Of a stretch of 64,000 nucleotides of DNA, positions 56,094 to 64,000 are shown piece by piece; positions within the stretch are counted from its first letter, which is position 1; each line of letters opens with the position of its first letter. The stretch is from Massilia brevitalea (GTDB lineage Bacteria > Pseudomonadota > Gammaproteobacteria > Burkholderiales > Burkholderiaceae_D), in the NCBI RefSeq assembly GCF_030711405.1, contig NZ_JAULSI010000018.1, positions 1 to 64,000 of the forward strand, in the 5' to 3' direction. Position numbers and translations under genes: made by a program. The notes under the pieces were generated by a model that had not been told where the DNA came from, did not search any database, and worked only from the letters and a program-made list of their open reading frames with translations.

Positions 56094-57014
56094 TCATTCC
56101 GGTGGCCGCGCCTCCGGCGCCCGCAATCGCATGTTCGCCGCCAGCATCGAGATAAACAGCTTGGTCGCCGGATTCAATGGCCGGCGTGGATGAGACACGC
56201 TCACCACCCGCCGCACCAGCCGTGGCGAGACGATCGAATACGCCCGCAGCGCCCCGCTGACCAGCTGCCGGTGCACCGCCACGCGCGGCACGATGGTCGC
56301 CACCTGGTTGCGCTCGACCAGGTTGACCGTGGCCACCAGCGAATCGATCTCGAACTTCGGCGTCAGCTCGATGTTCTCGGCTTCGGCAAAGCTGTCGATA
56401 TTGCTGCGCAGGCCATGCCCGCGGCTGGGCAGCACCAAATCCAGCCCCAGCGACGGCAGCTGGCGCAAGGTTAAATTCGCCGGCAGGCTGGCCGCGAACC
56501 CCGGCCCGGTAATCAACACCATCTCTTCGTCGATGATGTGCTCGACATCCAGCGCCAGCGGGCGGCGCGGTTTGTTGACGATGGCCGCGTCCAGGCGCCC
56601 GCCGGCCACCCAGTCGGTCAGGGTGCTGGTGTAGCCGTCGCTGACCGTCACGCCTACTTCCGGGTATTTATTGGAAAAGTCGCTCAGGGTATCGACCAGC
56701 ACGCCCTCGGTGATCGAGGCGATCATGCCGATGTTCACGTGGCCGCGGATCTCGCCCTCGCTGCTCAGCATCTGCGCCTGGGCGTTGGAAAAGTCGCGCA
56801 TGATGGGCAGGAACAGGCGGTACATCTGGCGCGCGGCGGCGGTCGGCACCATGCCCTGCTTGGTACGCTCGAACAGCTTCTGGCCGAAGTGGTCTTCGAG
56901 CTTACTGATCTGCATGCTCAGGGCCGGCTGCACGATGTTCAGCCGGTGCGCGGCGCGCGTGACGGTGCCCTCTTCGTACAGGGAGATAAAGTAGTGGATC
57001 TGGCGGAATTCCAT
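56094..57014 (-). CDS. LysR-type regulator of the furan cluster
   Basis: A 306-aa regulator. The helix-turn-helix is TVTRAAHRLNIVQPALSMQI near residues 17-36, followed by a periplasmic-binding-protein-like effector domain (HVNIGMIASITEGVLVDTLS; GLDLVLPSRGHGLRSNID). It is convergent to the hmfA operon. In known hmf clusters a LysR gene responds to furoate-type intermediates. Binding to the T-N11-A box at 41173 is predicted. CbnR/NAC-type relatives cannot be separated by eye. Confidence 0.75.
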   Translation of the reverse strand: MEFRQIHYFISLYEEGTVTRAAHRLNIVQPALSMQISKLEDHFGQKLFERTKQGMVPTAAARQMYRLFLPIMRDFSNAQAQMLSSEGEIRGHVNIGMIASITEGVLVDTLSDFSNKYPEVGVTVSDGYTSTLTDWVAGGRLDAAIVNKPRRPLALDVEHIIDEEMVLITGPGFAASLPANLTLRQLPSLGLDLVLPSRGHGLRSNIDSFAEAENIELTPKFEIDSLVATVNLVERNQVATIVPRVAVHRQLVSGALRAYSIVSPRLVRRVVSVSHPRRPLNPATKLFISMLAANMRLRAPEARPPE

Positions 57015-57105
57015 GCAGGGACGGGCAAGATGAGCAACGCTTCATCTTACCCCATGGAGAGGCCGGCAGCGACCGTCCGGCCCGTCCCGTACTGATTTGC
57101 CTGGC

Positions 57106-58245
57106 TTATTTACCCGGCTTCAGCACGACCTTGGTCCAGCCGTCGGCGCGCTTGTCGAACTGTTCGTAGGCTTTCGGCGCTTCGGCCAGCGCCAGTTCAT
57201 GCGAAATGATGGTCGACGGTTTCGCCTTGCCCGCATGGATCAGCTTGGCCAGATGGCGGTTGTAGTGCTTGACGTTGGCCTGGCCGGTGCCGATGCGCTG
57301 GCCCTTGAACCAGAAATTGCCGAAGTCGAAAGCGAGCTTGCCCTCTTTCGCCAGCTCGTCGTGCGCGCCCGGGTCTTGCGGCAGGAACACGCCCACCACG
57401 CCGATTCCGCCGGTGGCCTTGACGGTCTGCACCAGGTTGTTCATGGTCAGGTTCGGCACTTCCTTGCCGTGCTTGTCGCAGCACTGGTAGCCGACGCACT
57501 CGCAGCCGCAATCGGCGCCCTTGCCATCGGTCATGTCGAGGATCTGCTGCACGCCCGCGCCTTCGGTGTCGTCGATGGGAATCGCGCCGAGTTTCTCGGC
57601 CAGGGCCAGCCGGTCCTTGTGGGTATCGACCACGAAGACCTGGCTCGCGCCCTTGATGCCGGCCGACATGGCGGCCATCAGGCCGACCGGGCCGGCGCCG
57701 TAGATGACGACCGAGTCGCCGGGTTTCAGGCCCGCCAGTTCGGTGGCGTGGTAGCCGGTCGGGAAGATATCCGACAGCATCACGTAGTCGTTTTCCTTCT
57801 CATTGGCGTCGGGCGGCAGCACCAGGCAATTGTAGTCGCCGTAGGGCACGCGCAGCAGTTCGGCCTGGCCGCCGCTGTAGGGGCCCATGCCGGCAAAGCC
57901 ATACGCGCCACCGGCGCTGCCGGGATTGACCGTCAGGCAAAAGCCGGACAGCCCGCGTTCGCAATTCTCGCAAAAGCCGCAGCCGATATTGAAGGGCAGG
58001 CAGACGATGTCGCCCACCTTCACGCGGTCGACGGCGTTGCCGACCTCGATCACTTCGCCCATGTTCTCGTGGCCGAGGATGCGGCCGGTTTCCATGCTGG
58101 TACGGCCTTCGTACATGTGCAGGTCCGAACCGCAGATATTGGTGGTGGTGATGCGCACCAGCACGTCCGTCGGCTTTTCGATTTTGGCGTCGGGCATGTC
58201 CTTCACCTGCACGTCGCAGGGACCGTTATAAACGAGCGCTTTCAT
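57106..58245 (-). CDS. fdhA: Zn-dependent dehydrogenase, glutathione-independent formaldehyde dehydrogenase type
   Basis: A 379-aa medium-chain dehydrogenase; ATG 58245 follows AGGAAAGGA. Catalytic zinc ligands are C38 and H59 (LGHEN), and structural zinc Cys are C89, C92, C95 and C103. The cofactor fold has VVIYGAGPVGLMAAMSA. The long insert GCECVGYQCCDKHGKEVPN and FGNFWFKGQRIGTGQANVKH is typical of Pseudomonas putida FdhA. It oxidises formaldehyde or other small aldehydes with NAD. It lies 92 bases upstream of the LysR gene on the same strand. Confidence 0.8.
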   Translation of the reverse strand: MKALVYNGPCDVQVKDMPDAKIEKPTDVLVRITTTNICGSDLHMYEGRTSMETGRILGHENMGEVIEVGNAVDRVKVGDIVCLPFNIGCGFCENCERGLSGFCLTVNPGSAGGAYGFAGMGPYSGGQAELLRVPYGDYNCLVLPPDANEKENDYVMLSDIFPTGYHATELAGLKPGDSVVIYGAGPVGLMAAMSAGIKGASQVFVVDTHKDRLALAEKLGAIPIDDTEGAGVQQILDMTDGKGADCGCECVGYQCCDKHGKEVPNLTMNNLVQTVKATGGIGVVGVFLPQDPGAHDELAKEGKLAFDFGNFWFKGQRIGTGQANVKHYNRHLAKLIHAGKAKPSTIISHELALAEAPKAYEQFDKRADGWTKVVLKPGK

Positions 58246-58387
58246 GTAGTTCCTTTCCTGATGGATTGGCGTCAAAACCATTTGCGGGCGTATCCGCAAA
58301 CGGGCAGGCCAGTCTACATGCAGGAAGGGGATCGGACTGTTAACTACCTAACGGACTCGGGCATGCAAGGCCATCATGGGCGCGTTT

Positions 58388-58645
58388 TTAAATGAACGGC
58401 CAGGTCAGGATGCGCTTGACGTGCAGCGTGACGCGCGTGGCAACGTAGGCAACGGCAAAGCCGAACGCCAGCAGGCTGGACGCCTCGTGCATCACGGCAA
58501 GCCAGACGCCGCCGACGGTGGCGGCCACGACGAGCAGCATCAGGCCGAGTTCGATGCTGAGGAAGAAGGCGGCGGCGTCGCGCCAGACGCGCAGCGTGAG
58601 CGCGGCGATGCCCTTGACGGTGGGGGGAGTACGTCGGGTAGTCAT
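58388..58645 (-). CDS. Small membrane protein of unknown function
   Basis: An 85-aa protein with two predicted transmembrane helices (FFLSIELGLMLLVVAATVG and ASSLLAFGFAVAYVATRV) and short basic ends. No family recognised. Non-coding gaps of about 140 and 315 bases flank it, and it is read away from the TonB receptor. Confidence 0.45.
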   Translation of the reverse strand: MTTRRTPPTVKGIAALTLRVWRDAAAFFLSIELGLMLLVVAATVGGVWLAVMHEASSLLAFGFAVAYVATRVTLHVKRILTWPFI

Positions 58646-58961
58646 GTCGGAAATCTTGGGTCAAGCCCGGAAGGCCAAATCGCCGGCAGGCGGCGAGCGG
58701 TGTGACAGTCCGGGGAAAGTGGTGCACGGCGCGTAAGTTCGCATGCCGGTTTTGCGCAGAACCGGACAGCTTAACAGCACGGGCTGGCAGCCACAAGCAC
58801 GAGATCGCCGCCTGCCCCGTCTGTCAATCCCCGCCGGCGCGCGCCGGGGCCGGTGCGTATCATTTTCACTACAGTTCTTTCCAAACATCCAATTTTTTAT
58901 TGGGCGCAGCGGCGCCGCATTAATATCGCGGATGAGCCCAAGTTTTATCCAAGGAAAAACA
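58646..58961. other. Non-coding region upstream of the second large receptor
   Basis: About 315 bases without a gene I can support. It contains an inverted segment CCCCGCCGGCGCGCGCCGGGG (partly self-complementary, about 58836-58856) and then an AT-rich run before the receptor. No clear Fur box or promoter could be called. Confidence 0.35.
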
Positions 58962-61715
58962 ATGAAAACAAATATGAAAGCAGGTGCACGCGCGGTACGC
59001 GGCCTCCTGCTCACCGGCGCCTGGACACTCGGCGGCACCCTCGCCGCCCCGGCATTCGCACAGGACGTCACCGCGGTCGACGTTGCCGCCGCCTCCCGCG
59101 ACATGCCGCGCGTGGAAGTCACCGGTTCCGCCATCCGCCGCGTCGAGTCCGAGACCGCGCTGCCGGTGCAGGTGATCTCGCGCGAAGAGATCGAGAAGAC
59201 CGGCATCACCACCGCCGCCGAACTGCTGGGCCGCGTGTCCGCCAACGTCAACGGCCTGACCGATGGCGCCAGCATCAACGTCGGCGGCGACCAGCGCGGC
59301 TTCAACAGCGCCAACCTGCGCGGCATCGGCACCTCGTCGACCCTGGTCCTGCTGAATGGCCGGCGCATGGCCAACTTCGCCTCGCCCGGCGACGACAGCG
59401 GCGTCGATTTGAACAACATCCCGGCCGCGGCGCTGGAACGCGTCGAGGTGCTGCTCGACGGCGCCTCGGCCCTGTACGGCACCGACGCCATCGGCGGCGT
59501 GATCAACTTCATCACCCGCAAGGATTACCAGGGCCTGGAAATCGGCGGCTACGTCGGCAAGACCGACGAAGGCGGCGCCGGCAAGCGCACGCTGAGCATC
59601 AGCGCCGGCACCGGCTCGCTCGACGCCGACGGCTACAACGTGTTCGCGGTGGCCGACTTCCAGCGCACGAATTCCCTGAACACCTCGCAGCGCTCGTTCA
59701 TTCCGAACCTGCGCGTCGAGGAACGCCTCGGCCACCTGCTGTCGGGCTACACCAGCCCGGCCAACATCCGCCTGACCTCGAACCAGCGCGACCGCCTGCA
59801 GGAACTCGGCTTCACCATCAACGGCCAGCCGATCACGAACCGCCTGATCAACCTGTCGGTGCCGGACTGCGCCCCGCCGGCCAACGTGTATCTACCGGCC
59901 GGTACCGGCGGCGTGGATGCCTGCACCTATAACTACATGGGCGACACCGAGCTGTATCCGAAGTCGGAAAAGGCGAGTTTGCTCAGCCGCGGCGTGGTGA
60001 AATTGGGCGGCGGCCACCAGGCCTATGCCGAGGTGGCGCTGAGCCGCGCCAAGACCTGGTACACCGGCTCGGCCGCGCGCGTGACCGGCTACATCGACTA
60101 CAGCCGCGTGCCGCAACTGGCCGGCACCGGCCTCGACGAACTCGACGACGATTACCCGGGCGAACTCGAACTGCGCATGCGCCTGAACGAGGCCGGCCAG
60201 CGCACCAGCGAACTGACCAGCGAAGGCGTGCGCTTTGTGCTTGGCGCCACCGGCACCGTGGCCGGCTGGGACTACGACGCCGCCTTCAACCACAGCGTGA
60301 ATACCGTCAAGGACAAGGATACCCACGGCTACGTTCTGTATAACGAGCTGCTGGAAGGGATCTACGACGGCCGCATCAACCCCTTCGGCTCGTCGAGCGC
60401 CGAAGGCCAGGCCCTGATCGACAGCATCCAGGTGAACGACGTGGTGCGCCGCGCGCGCGGCACGCTGGACTCGGTCGACTTCAAGTTCTCGCGCGCCCTC
60501 TCGAAGATGGACGGCGGCGACCTGGCAATGGCCATCGGCGGCGAAGCGCGGCGCGAACGGAATCGCTTCACGCCGTCCGAACTGCTCCTGAGCGACAACA
60601 TCAACAACGATGCGGCGCCCGAAGGCGGACGCGCCACCAGCGACAGCCGCCAGGTCGCGGCGCTGTACGGCGAGCTGCTGGTGCCGTTTGCCAGGCAGTG
60701 GGAAGCCCAGCTGTCGGCACGCTACGACCACTACGAGCAGGTCGGCGGCGCGGCCAGCCCGAAGATCGGCCTCTCTTACCGCCCGCAAGCCGGCGTGCTG
60801 CTGCGCGCGTCGGCCGGCCGCGGCTTCCGCGCACCGACCATGACCGAGCTGCACCGCCCGACCGTCTACAGCGCCACCGCCACCCTGCCCGACCCCGTGT
60901 ACTGCGCCACGGTCGACAACAATTATTCGGACTGCGCCGACAACTGGGACACGCGCCGCTACAGCAACGAGAACCTGAAGCCCGAGCGCAGCCGCCAGTT
61001 CTCGCTGGGCGCCGTGGCGGCCCTCGGCAGCCACGTGAACGCCTCGCTCGACTACTGGAACATCAAGCGCACCGACTTGATCAGCGAGATCGGCGACGAC
61101 ATCATCCTGGGTAACCTGGCGAAATACGGCGACCTGGTCTACCGCGACGAGGACGGCCTGATCGACTACATCGAGCTGCGCAAGGAAAACCGCGGCGCCC
61201 AGCTGGCGCGCGGCCTCGACCTGGCGGTGACGGTGCGCGGCGTGAACACGCCCTACGGCCACTTCGGCGGGCGCCTGAACGGCACCTATGTGCTGTCCTC
61301 GAAGATCCAGAATGCGCCAGGGGACGCCTTCGTCAGTAACCTGAACCGCTTCGTCACCGACGGCGTGGTCCAGCGCTGGCGCCATACCCTGAGCCTGGAC
61401 TGGGACGGGGGCCCGCTGTCGGCCAACCTGCAAAACACCTGGTCGAGCGGCTACGAAGACCAGAACACGGCGATCAACATCGACGACGGCAGCGTGGTGG
61501 CGGCGAACCGCGTAAAGTCGTATTCGCTGTGGGATTTGTCGGGCGCCTACGCGTTCGACGACAAGCTGAAGCTGCGGGTCGGCGTGCAGAATGTGTTCAA
61601 CCGTGCCCCGCCCTACTCGAACCAGGCCTATTACTTCCTGTCGGGCTACGATCCGAGCTACACCGATCCGCGCGGACGGCGTTTCTATGCCAGCGTGAAC
61701 TACACCTTCCGCTGA
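58962..61715 (+). CDS. Large TonB-dependent outer-membrane receptor
   Basis: A 917-aa receptor. ATG 58962 follows AAGGA (58951-58955), and the signal peptide ends AFAQ. The TonB-box-like VEVTGSAIRR is followed by a plug with VLLNGRRMANFASPGDDSG and RVEVLLDGASALYGTDAIGG, then a barrel ending YTFR. Its style (long plug, TGSAI box) is that of receptors for carbohydrate or peptide-like ligands in Massilia, Caulobacter and relatives. A strong terminator follows, then a peptide-type ABC importer gene set that may handle the same ligand. Confidence 0.85.
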   Translation: MKTNMKAGARAVRGLLLTGAWTLGGTLAAPAFAQDVTAVDVAAASRDMPRVEVTGSAIRRVESETALPVQVISREEIEKTGITTAAELLGRVSANVNGLTDGASINVGGDQRGFNSANLRGIGTSSTLVLLNGRRMANFASPGDDSGVDLNNIPAAALERVEVLLDGASALYGTDAIGGVINFITRKDYQGLEIGGYVGKTDEGGAGKRTLSISAGTGSLDADGYNVFAVADFQRTNSLNTSQRSFIPNLRVEERLGHLLSGYTSPANIRLTSNQRDRLQELGFTINGQPITNRLINLSVPDCAPPANVYLPAGTGGVDACTYNYMGDTELYPKSEKASLLSRGVVKLGGGHQAYAEVALSRAKTWYTGSAARVTGYIDYSRVPQLAGTGLDELDDDYPGELELRMRLNEAGQRTSELTSEGVRFVLGATGTVAGWDYDAAFNHSVNTVKDKDTHGYVLYNELLEGIYDGRINPFGSSSAEGQALIDSIQVNDVVRRARGTLDSVDFKFSRALSKMDGGDLAMAIGGEARRERNRFTPSELLLSDNINNDAAPEGGRATSDSRQVAALYGELLVPFARQWEAQLSARYDHYEQVGGAASPKIGLSYRPQAGVLLRASAGRGFRAPTMTELHRPTVYSATATLPDPVYCATVDNNYSDCADNWDTRRYSNENLKPERSRQFSLGAVAALGSHVNASLDYWNIKRTDLISEIGDDIILGNLAKYGDLVYRDEDGLIDYIELRKENRGAQLARGLDLAVTVRGVNTPYGHFGGRLNGTYVLSSKIQNAPGDAFVSNLNRFVTDGVVQRWRHTLSLDWDGGPLSANLQNTWSSGYEDQNTAINIDDGSVVAANRVKSYSLWDLSGAYAFDDKLKLRVGVQNVFNRAPPYSNQAYYFLSGYDPSYTDPRGRRFYASVNYTFR

Positions 61716-61728
61716 TACAGCGGTCGTT

Positions 61729-61763
61729 AAAAAACCGGCGCCGCTTGGCGCCGGTTTTTTTTT
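61729..61763 (+). terminator. Rho-independent terminator after the receptor
   Basis: AAAACCGGCGCC (61731-61742) pairs perfectly with GGCGCCGGTTTT (61747-61758) around GCTT, and the T run continues to 61763. This is the clearest terminator in the window. Confidence 0.9.
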
Positions 61764-61880
61764 GCTCTTCACGGATTGCCTGCACCGCCGCCATGGCAGG
61801 TGGTCGAATCGCTTGCCGTTATAATCACGGCCTTTCGTCGCGGCCCTGGCAGGCGAGCGTCCTAACACGGTTTTCCTGAC

Positions 61881-63482
61881 ATGAGTCGATCAAGCGAAGT
61901 ATCCCGCCGGCGCCGCAGCGTGCTGGCGGCCACGGTCACGGCGGCCTCGCTCCTGCCCTGGCGCGGCGCCACGGCGGGCGACCGCGCCGGCCCGCACGCG
62001 CATGCGTTCACCGCCGCCGGCAAGGACATGTTGACCGTGGTCGGCCCCTGGGAAATGACCGGGCTCGATCCTTCGCGCGCCGGCTACATGTTCCAGCGCA
62101 TGGAGGTGGTGGAGAACCTGCTCGACGTCAGCAACCGCGGCCGCCTGCAGCCGCGCCTGGCCACCTCGTGGCAGGTGTCCGATGATGGCCTGAACTGGCG
62201 CTTCCGCCTGCGCGGCAACCGCCGCTTCCACGACGGCAGCGAGATCACGCCGGAGAACGTGCTGATGTGCCTGCGCCGCGCCCATGCCCGTCCCGGCGTG
62301 CTGCGCCTGGCCGACATCCGCGCCATCTCCGCCGAAGGCGGCGACATCGCGATCGCGCTGAACCGGCCGTTCGCGCCGCTGCCCTACCTGCTCACGCACT
62401 TCTCGGTGCAGATCCTGGCGCCGGCCTCGTTCGACGCCAAAGGCAACGTGGTGCGCATCGTCGGCAGCGGGCCGTTCAGGATCGTCTCGATCTCGATGCC
62501 GCAGCAGTTCGACGTCGAGCGCTTCGACGGCTACGGCGGCCTGGCGGTGCCGGGCCAGGTGCGGCGCGCGCGCTACATCAGCGTGGCGCGCGCCGAGACG
62601 CGTACCCTGCTGGTGCAGAGCGGCCAGGCCGAACTGGCGTTCTCGCTCGACCCGCCCAGCATCCGCGCGCTGCGCACCAGCCCGAAAGCGGTACTCGTCA
62701 CGCAGATGCTGCCGCGTACCACCTTCCTGAAGCTGAATAGCGGCCATCCCTTGCTGGCCGACGTGCGCGTGCGGCGCGCCATCTCGCTGTGCGTCGAGCG
62801 CCAGGGCATCGCGCGCGCCCTCCTGCGCGACGCGGACCTCGGCGCATCGCAGCTGTTCCCGCCCTCGATGAGCGGCTGGCACGACCCGGCGCTGGCGCCG
62901 CTGCGCACCGACCCGGCGGCGGCGCGGCGCCTGCTGGCCGACGCCGGCTGGCTGCCTGGCCCGGACGGCATCCGCTATAAAAATGGCCAGCGCCTGGCGC
63001 TGAGTCTCACCACTTTCGTCGACCGCCCGGAGCTGCCGCTGATCGCCGCCGCGCTGCAGGAAGAAATGCGCCAGATCGGCATCGCCGTGCGCGTCGTCAT
63101 CGGCAACTCCAGCGACATCCCGGCCAGCCACCGCAGCGGCAACCTGCAACTGGGCCTGGTGGCGCGCAACTTCGGCAATCTGCCGGACCCGGTGGCCACC
63201 CTGCTGCAGGACTTCGGTGTCGAAGGCGGCGACTGGGGCGCGATGGGCTGGCGCAACGCCGAAGTACCAGCCACGCTGGCGCGCCTGGCGGCGGCCACCC
63301 GGCCTGACCCGGCGCCGGACGCCGCTGCGCGCGCCCGGGTCGCAGCGGTGCTGCAGGCCGAGCTGCCGATGATTCCCGTGGTCTGGTACCGGCAAGTGTG
63401 CGCGGCCAGCCGCCGCATCGCCGGCGTCAGCATCGACCCCTTCGAGCGCAGCTACAGGATCTCGCAATTGCAATGGACATGA
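61881..63482 (+). CDS. ABC-type peptide/nickel substrate-binding protein (SBP_bac_5)
   Basis: A 533-aa periplasmic binding protein. The N-terminus SRRRRSVLAATVTAA looks like a Tat-type signal, with further Arg. Family features include LATSWQVSDDGLNWRFRL, NRRFHDGSEITPENV and YLLTHFSVQIL. It would deliver oligopeptide, nickel-chelate or another small ligand to the permease that begins in the next gene (ATGA overlap). It follows the receptor terminator by about 120 bases. Confidence 0.8.
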   Translation: MSRSSEVSRRRRSVLAATVTAASLLPWRGATAGDRAGPHAHAFTAAGKDMLTVVGPWEMTGLDPSRAGYMFQRMEVVENLLDVSNRGRLQPRLATSWQVSDDGLNWRFRLRGNRRFHDGSEITPENVLMCLRRAHARPGVLRLADIRAISAEGGDIAIALNRPFAPLPYLLTHFSVQILAPASFDAKGNVVRIVGSGPFRIVSISMPQQFDVERFDGYGGLAVPGQVRRARYISVARAETRTLLVQSGQAELAFSLDPPSIRALRTSPKAVLVTQMLPRTTFLKLNSGHPLLADVRVRRAISLCVERQGIARALLRDADLGASQLFPPSMSGWHDPALAPLRTDPAAARRLLADAGWLPGPDGIRYKNGQRLALSLTTFVDRPELPLIAAALQEEMRQIGIAVRVVIGNSSDIPASHRSGNLQLGLVARNFGNLPDPVATLLQDFGVEGGDWGAMGWRNAEVPATLARLAAATRPDPAPDAAARARVAAVLQAELPMIPVVWYRQVCAASRRIAGVSIDPFERSYRISQLQWT

Positions 63483-64000
63483 CAATCTTCCCGGCACAGG
63501 CGTGGCGCCGCATTGCGCCCGCGCTGGCCCACCGCCTGCTGCAGGCCGTACTGGTGGCGCTGCTGGTCGGCACCCTGTGCTTCTTCATGACGCGCATGCT
63601 GCCGGGCGACATGGCCTACCGCGTCGCGGCCGGCCGCTACGGCTACGACATGGTGACCACCGCCGCCGCCGAGGCGGTGCGCCTGGAGCTGGGCCTGGAC
63701 CGGCCCTGGCCGGCGGCCCTCGTCGAATGGTGGGGCCGCCTGCTGCAGTTCGACCTCGGCGTATCGCAGGTGACGGCGCAGCCGGTGGCGATGGAAATCG
63801 CCTGGCAGCTGGGGCCGACCGTGCGCCTGTCGCTGATGGCCATGAGCCTGTCGCTGCTGATCGGCCCGACGCTCGGCGTGCTGGCCGGTCTCAAGCCCGG
63901 CGGTTTCCTCGACCGCTTGACGCTGGCCGTGTCGACCGTGCTGCGCGCCCTGCCTTCCTTTTTGCTTGGCCTGGTGCTGGTGCTGCTGTTCTCGGTAAAG
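63479..64000 (+). CDS. ABC transporter permease, DppB/OppB type (partial, cut by window end)
   Basis: An open frame with no stop before the window end. The start is ATG 63479, overlapping the previous stop (63473 is an alternative). The visible part has an N-terminal helix (LLQAVLVALLVGTLCFFMTR, MLPGD), a hydrophilic region with LELGLDRPWPAALVEWWGRL and LGVSQVTAQPVAMEI, and helices TVRLSLMAMSLSLLIGPTLG and onward. MLPGD and the later GLDRPWP are typical of DppB-type permeases. The partner DppC and ATPases should follow outside the window. Confidence 0.75.
   Translation, partial: MTIFPAQAWRRIAPALAHRLLQAVLVALLVGTLCFFMTRMLPGDMAYRVAAGRYGYDMVTTAAAEAVRLELGLDRPWPAALVEWWGRLLQFDLGVSQVTAQPVAMEIAWQLGPTVRLSLMAMSLSLLIGPTLGVLAGLKPGGFLDRLTLAVSTVLRALPSFLLGLVLVLLFSVK

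Noticed and set aside
58850-58880. Possible Fur box (GCGTATCATTTTCAC) before the receptor
   Set aside because: Only a half-site resemblance to the iron box; no dyad is present.

Overview
The window looks like chromosomal DNA of a beta-proteobacterium of the Oxalobacteraceae, most likely a Massilia/Telluria-type soil organism. The reasons are high-GC coding in every region, several TonB-dependent receptors, a PEP-CTERM protein, many SGNH/acyltransferase envelope genes, a sigma-54 promoter, a furan-degradation cluster of the kind known from Cupriavidus/Burkholderiales, and short 'GTGCCCACGCG' palindromes. This is inference from gene content; no rRNA or tRNA gene lies in the window.

Region 1 (1-6240): a sigma-54 type promoter with upstream palindromes drives five secreted-protein genes that resemble the Pseudomonas fap functional-amyloid system. 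They encode a 727-aa repeat/Gly-rich fibre candidate, a 148-aa amyloid-like protein, a C39 peptidase (FapD-like), a 165-aa accessory protein and a coiled-coil/Q-rich outer-membrane pore (FapF-like). A clear terminator closes the set. The fibre candidate appears to carry the same short amyloid-like module as its 148-aa neighbour, split by a ~400-residue Gly/Ala-rich insertion.

Region 2 (6449-16334): an acyltransferase-fold protein, then a tight run of TonB receptor, carotenoid-hydratase-like membrane protein, MpaB/rubber-oxygenase-like protein, hybrid sensor kinase and diguanylate-cyclase response regulator. This may be an isoprenoid uptake/cleavage locus with its own signalling pair. Region 3 (16350-24896): a LemA/partner pair, a MarR-like regulator facing a membrane protein, and an unfamiliar operon of three secreted proteins.

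Region 4 (25043-30774): two SGNH esterases, an OafA/OatA-like acyltransferase with an SGNH domain, and a lytic transglycosylase. Together they fit peptidoglycan (or other envelope glycan) O-acetylation and turnover. Region 5 (30859-34679): a zinc module (Fur/Zur-type regulator, MerC-like protein, His-rich ZnuD-like receptor) and a PEP-CTERM protein. Region 6 (34794-40127): a TetR-controlled tripartite efflux operon (NodT-type lipoprotein, 81-aa protein, EmrB-type MFS, EmrA-type adaptor, TetR, YnfA), with a palindrome over the promoter.

Region 7 (40312-58245): an essentially complete 5-hydroxymethylfurfural/furfural/2-furoate pathway. HmfH oxidase and HmfT transporter are followed by an unexpected di-iron hydroxylase. 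Then come furoyl-CoA dehydrogenase HmfABC (HmfA fused to a CoxG-like domain), CoA ligase HmfD, prFMN decarboxylase HmfF with its flavin prenyltransferase HmfG, HmfE and an aldehyde dehydrogenase. A LysR regulator and a formaldehyde-dehydrogenase-type enzyme follow. A 199-bp palindromic element sits between the operon and the LysR gene.

Region 8 (58388-64000): a small membrane protein, a large TonB receptor with a terminator, and the start of a peptide/nickel-type ABC importer that runs off the window.
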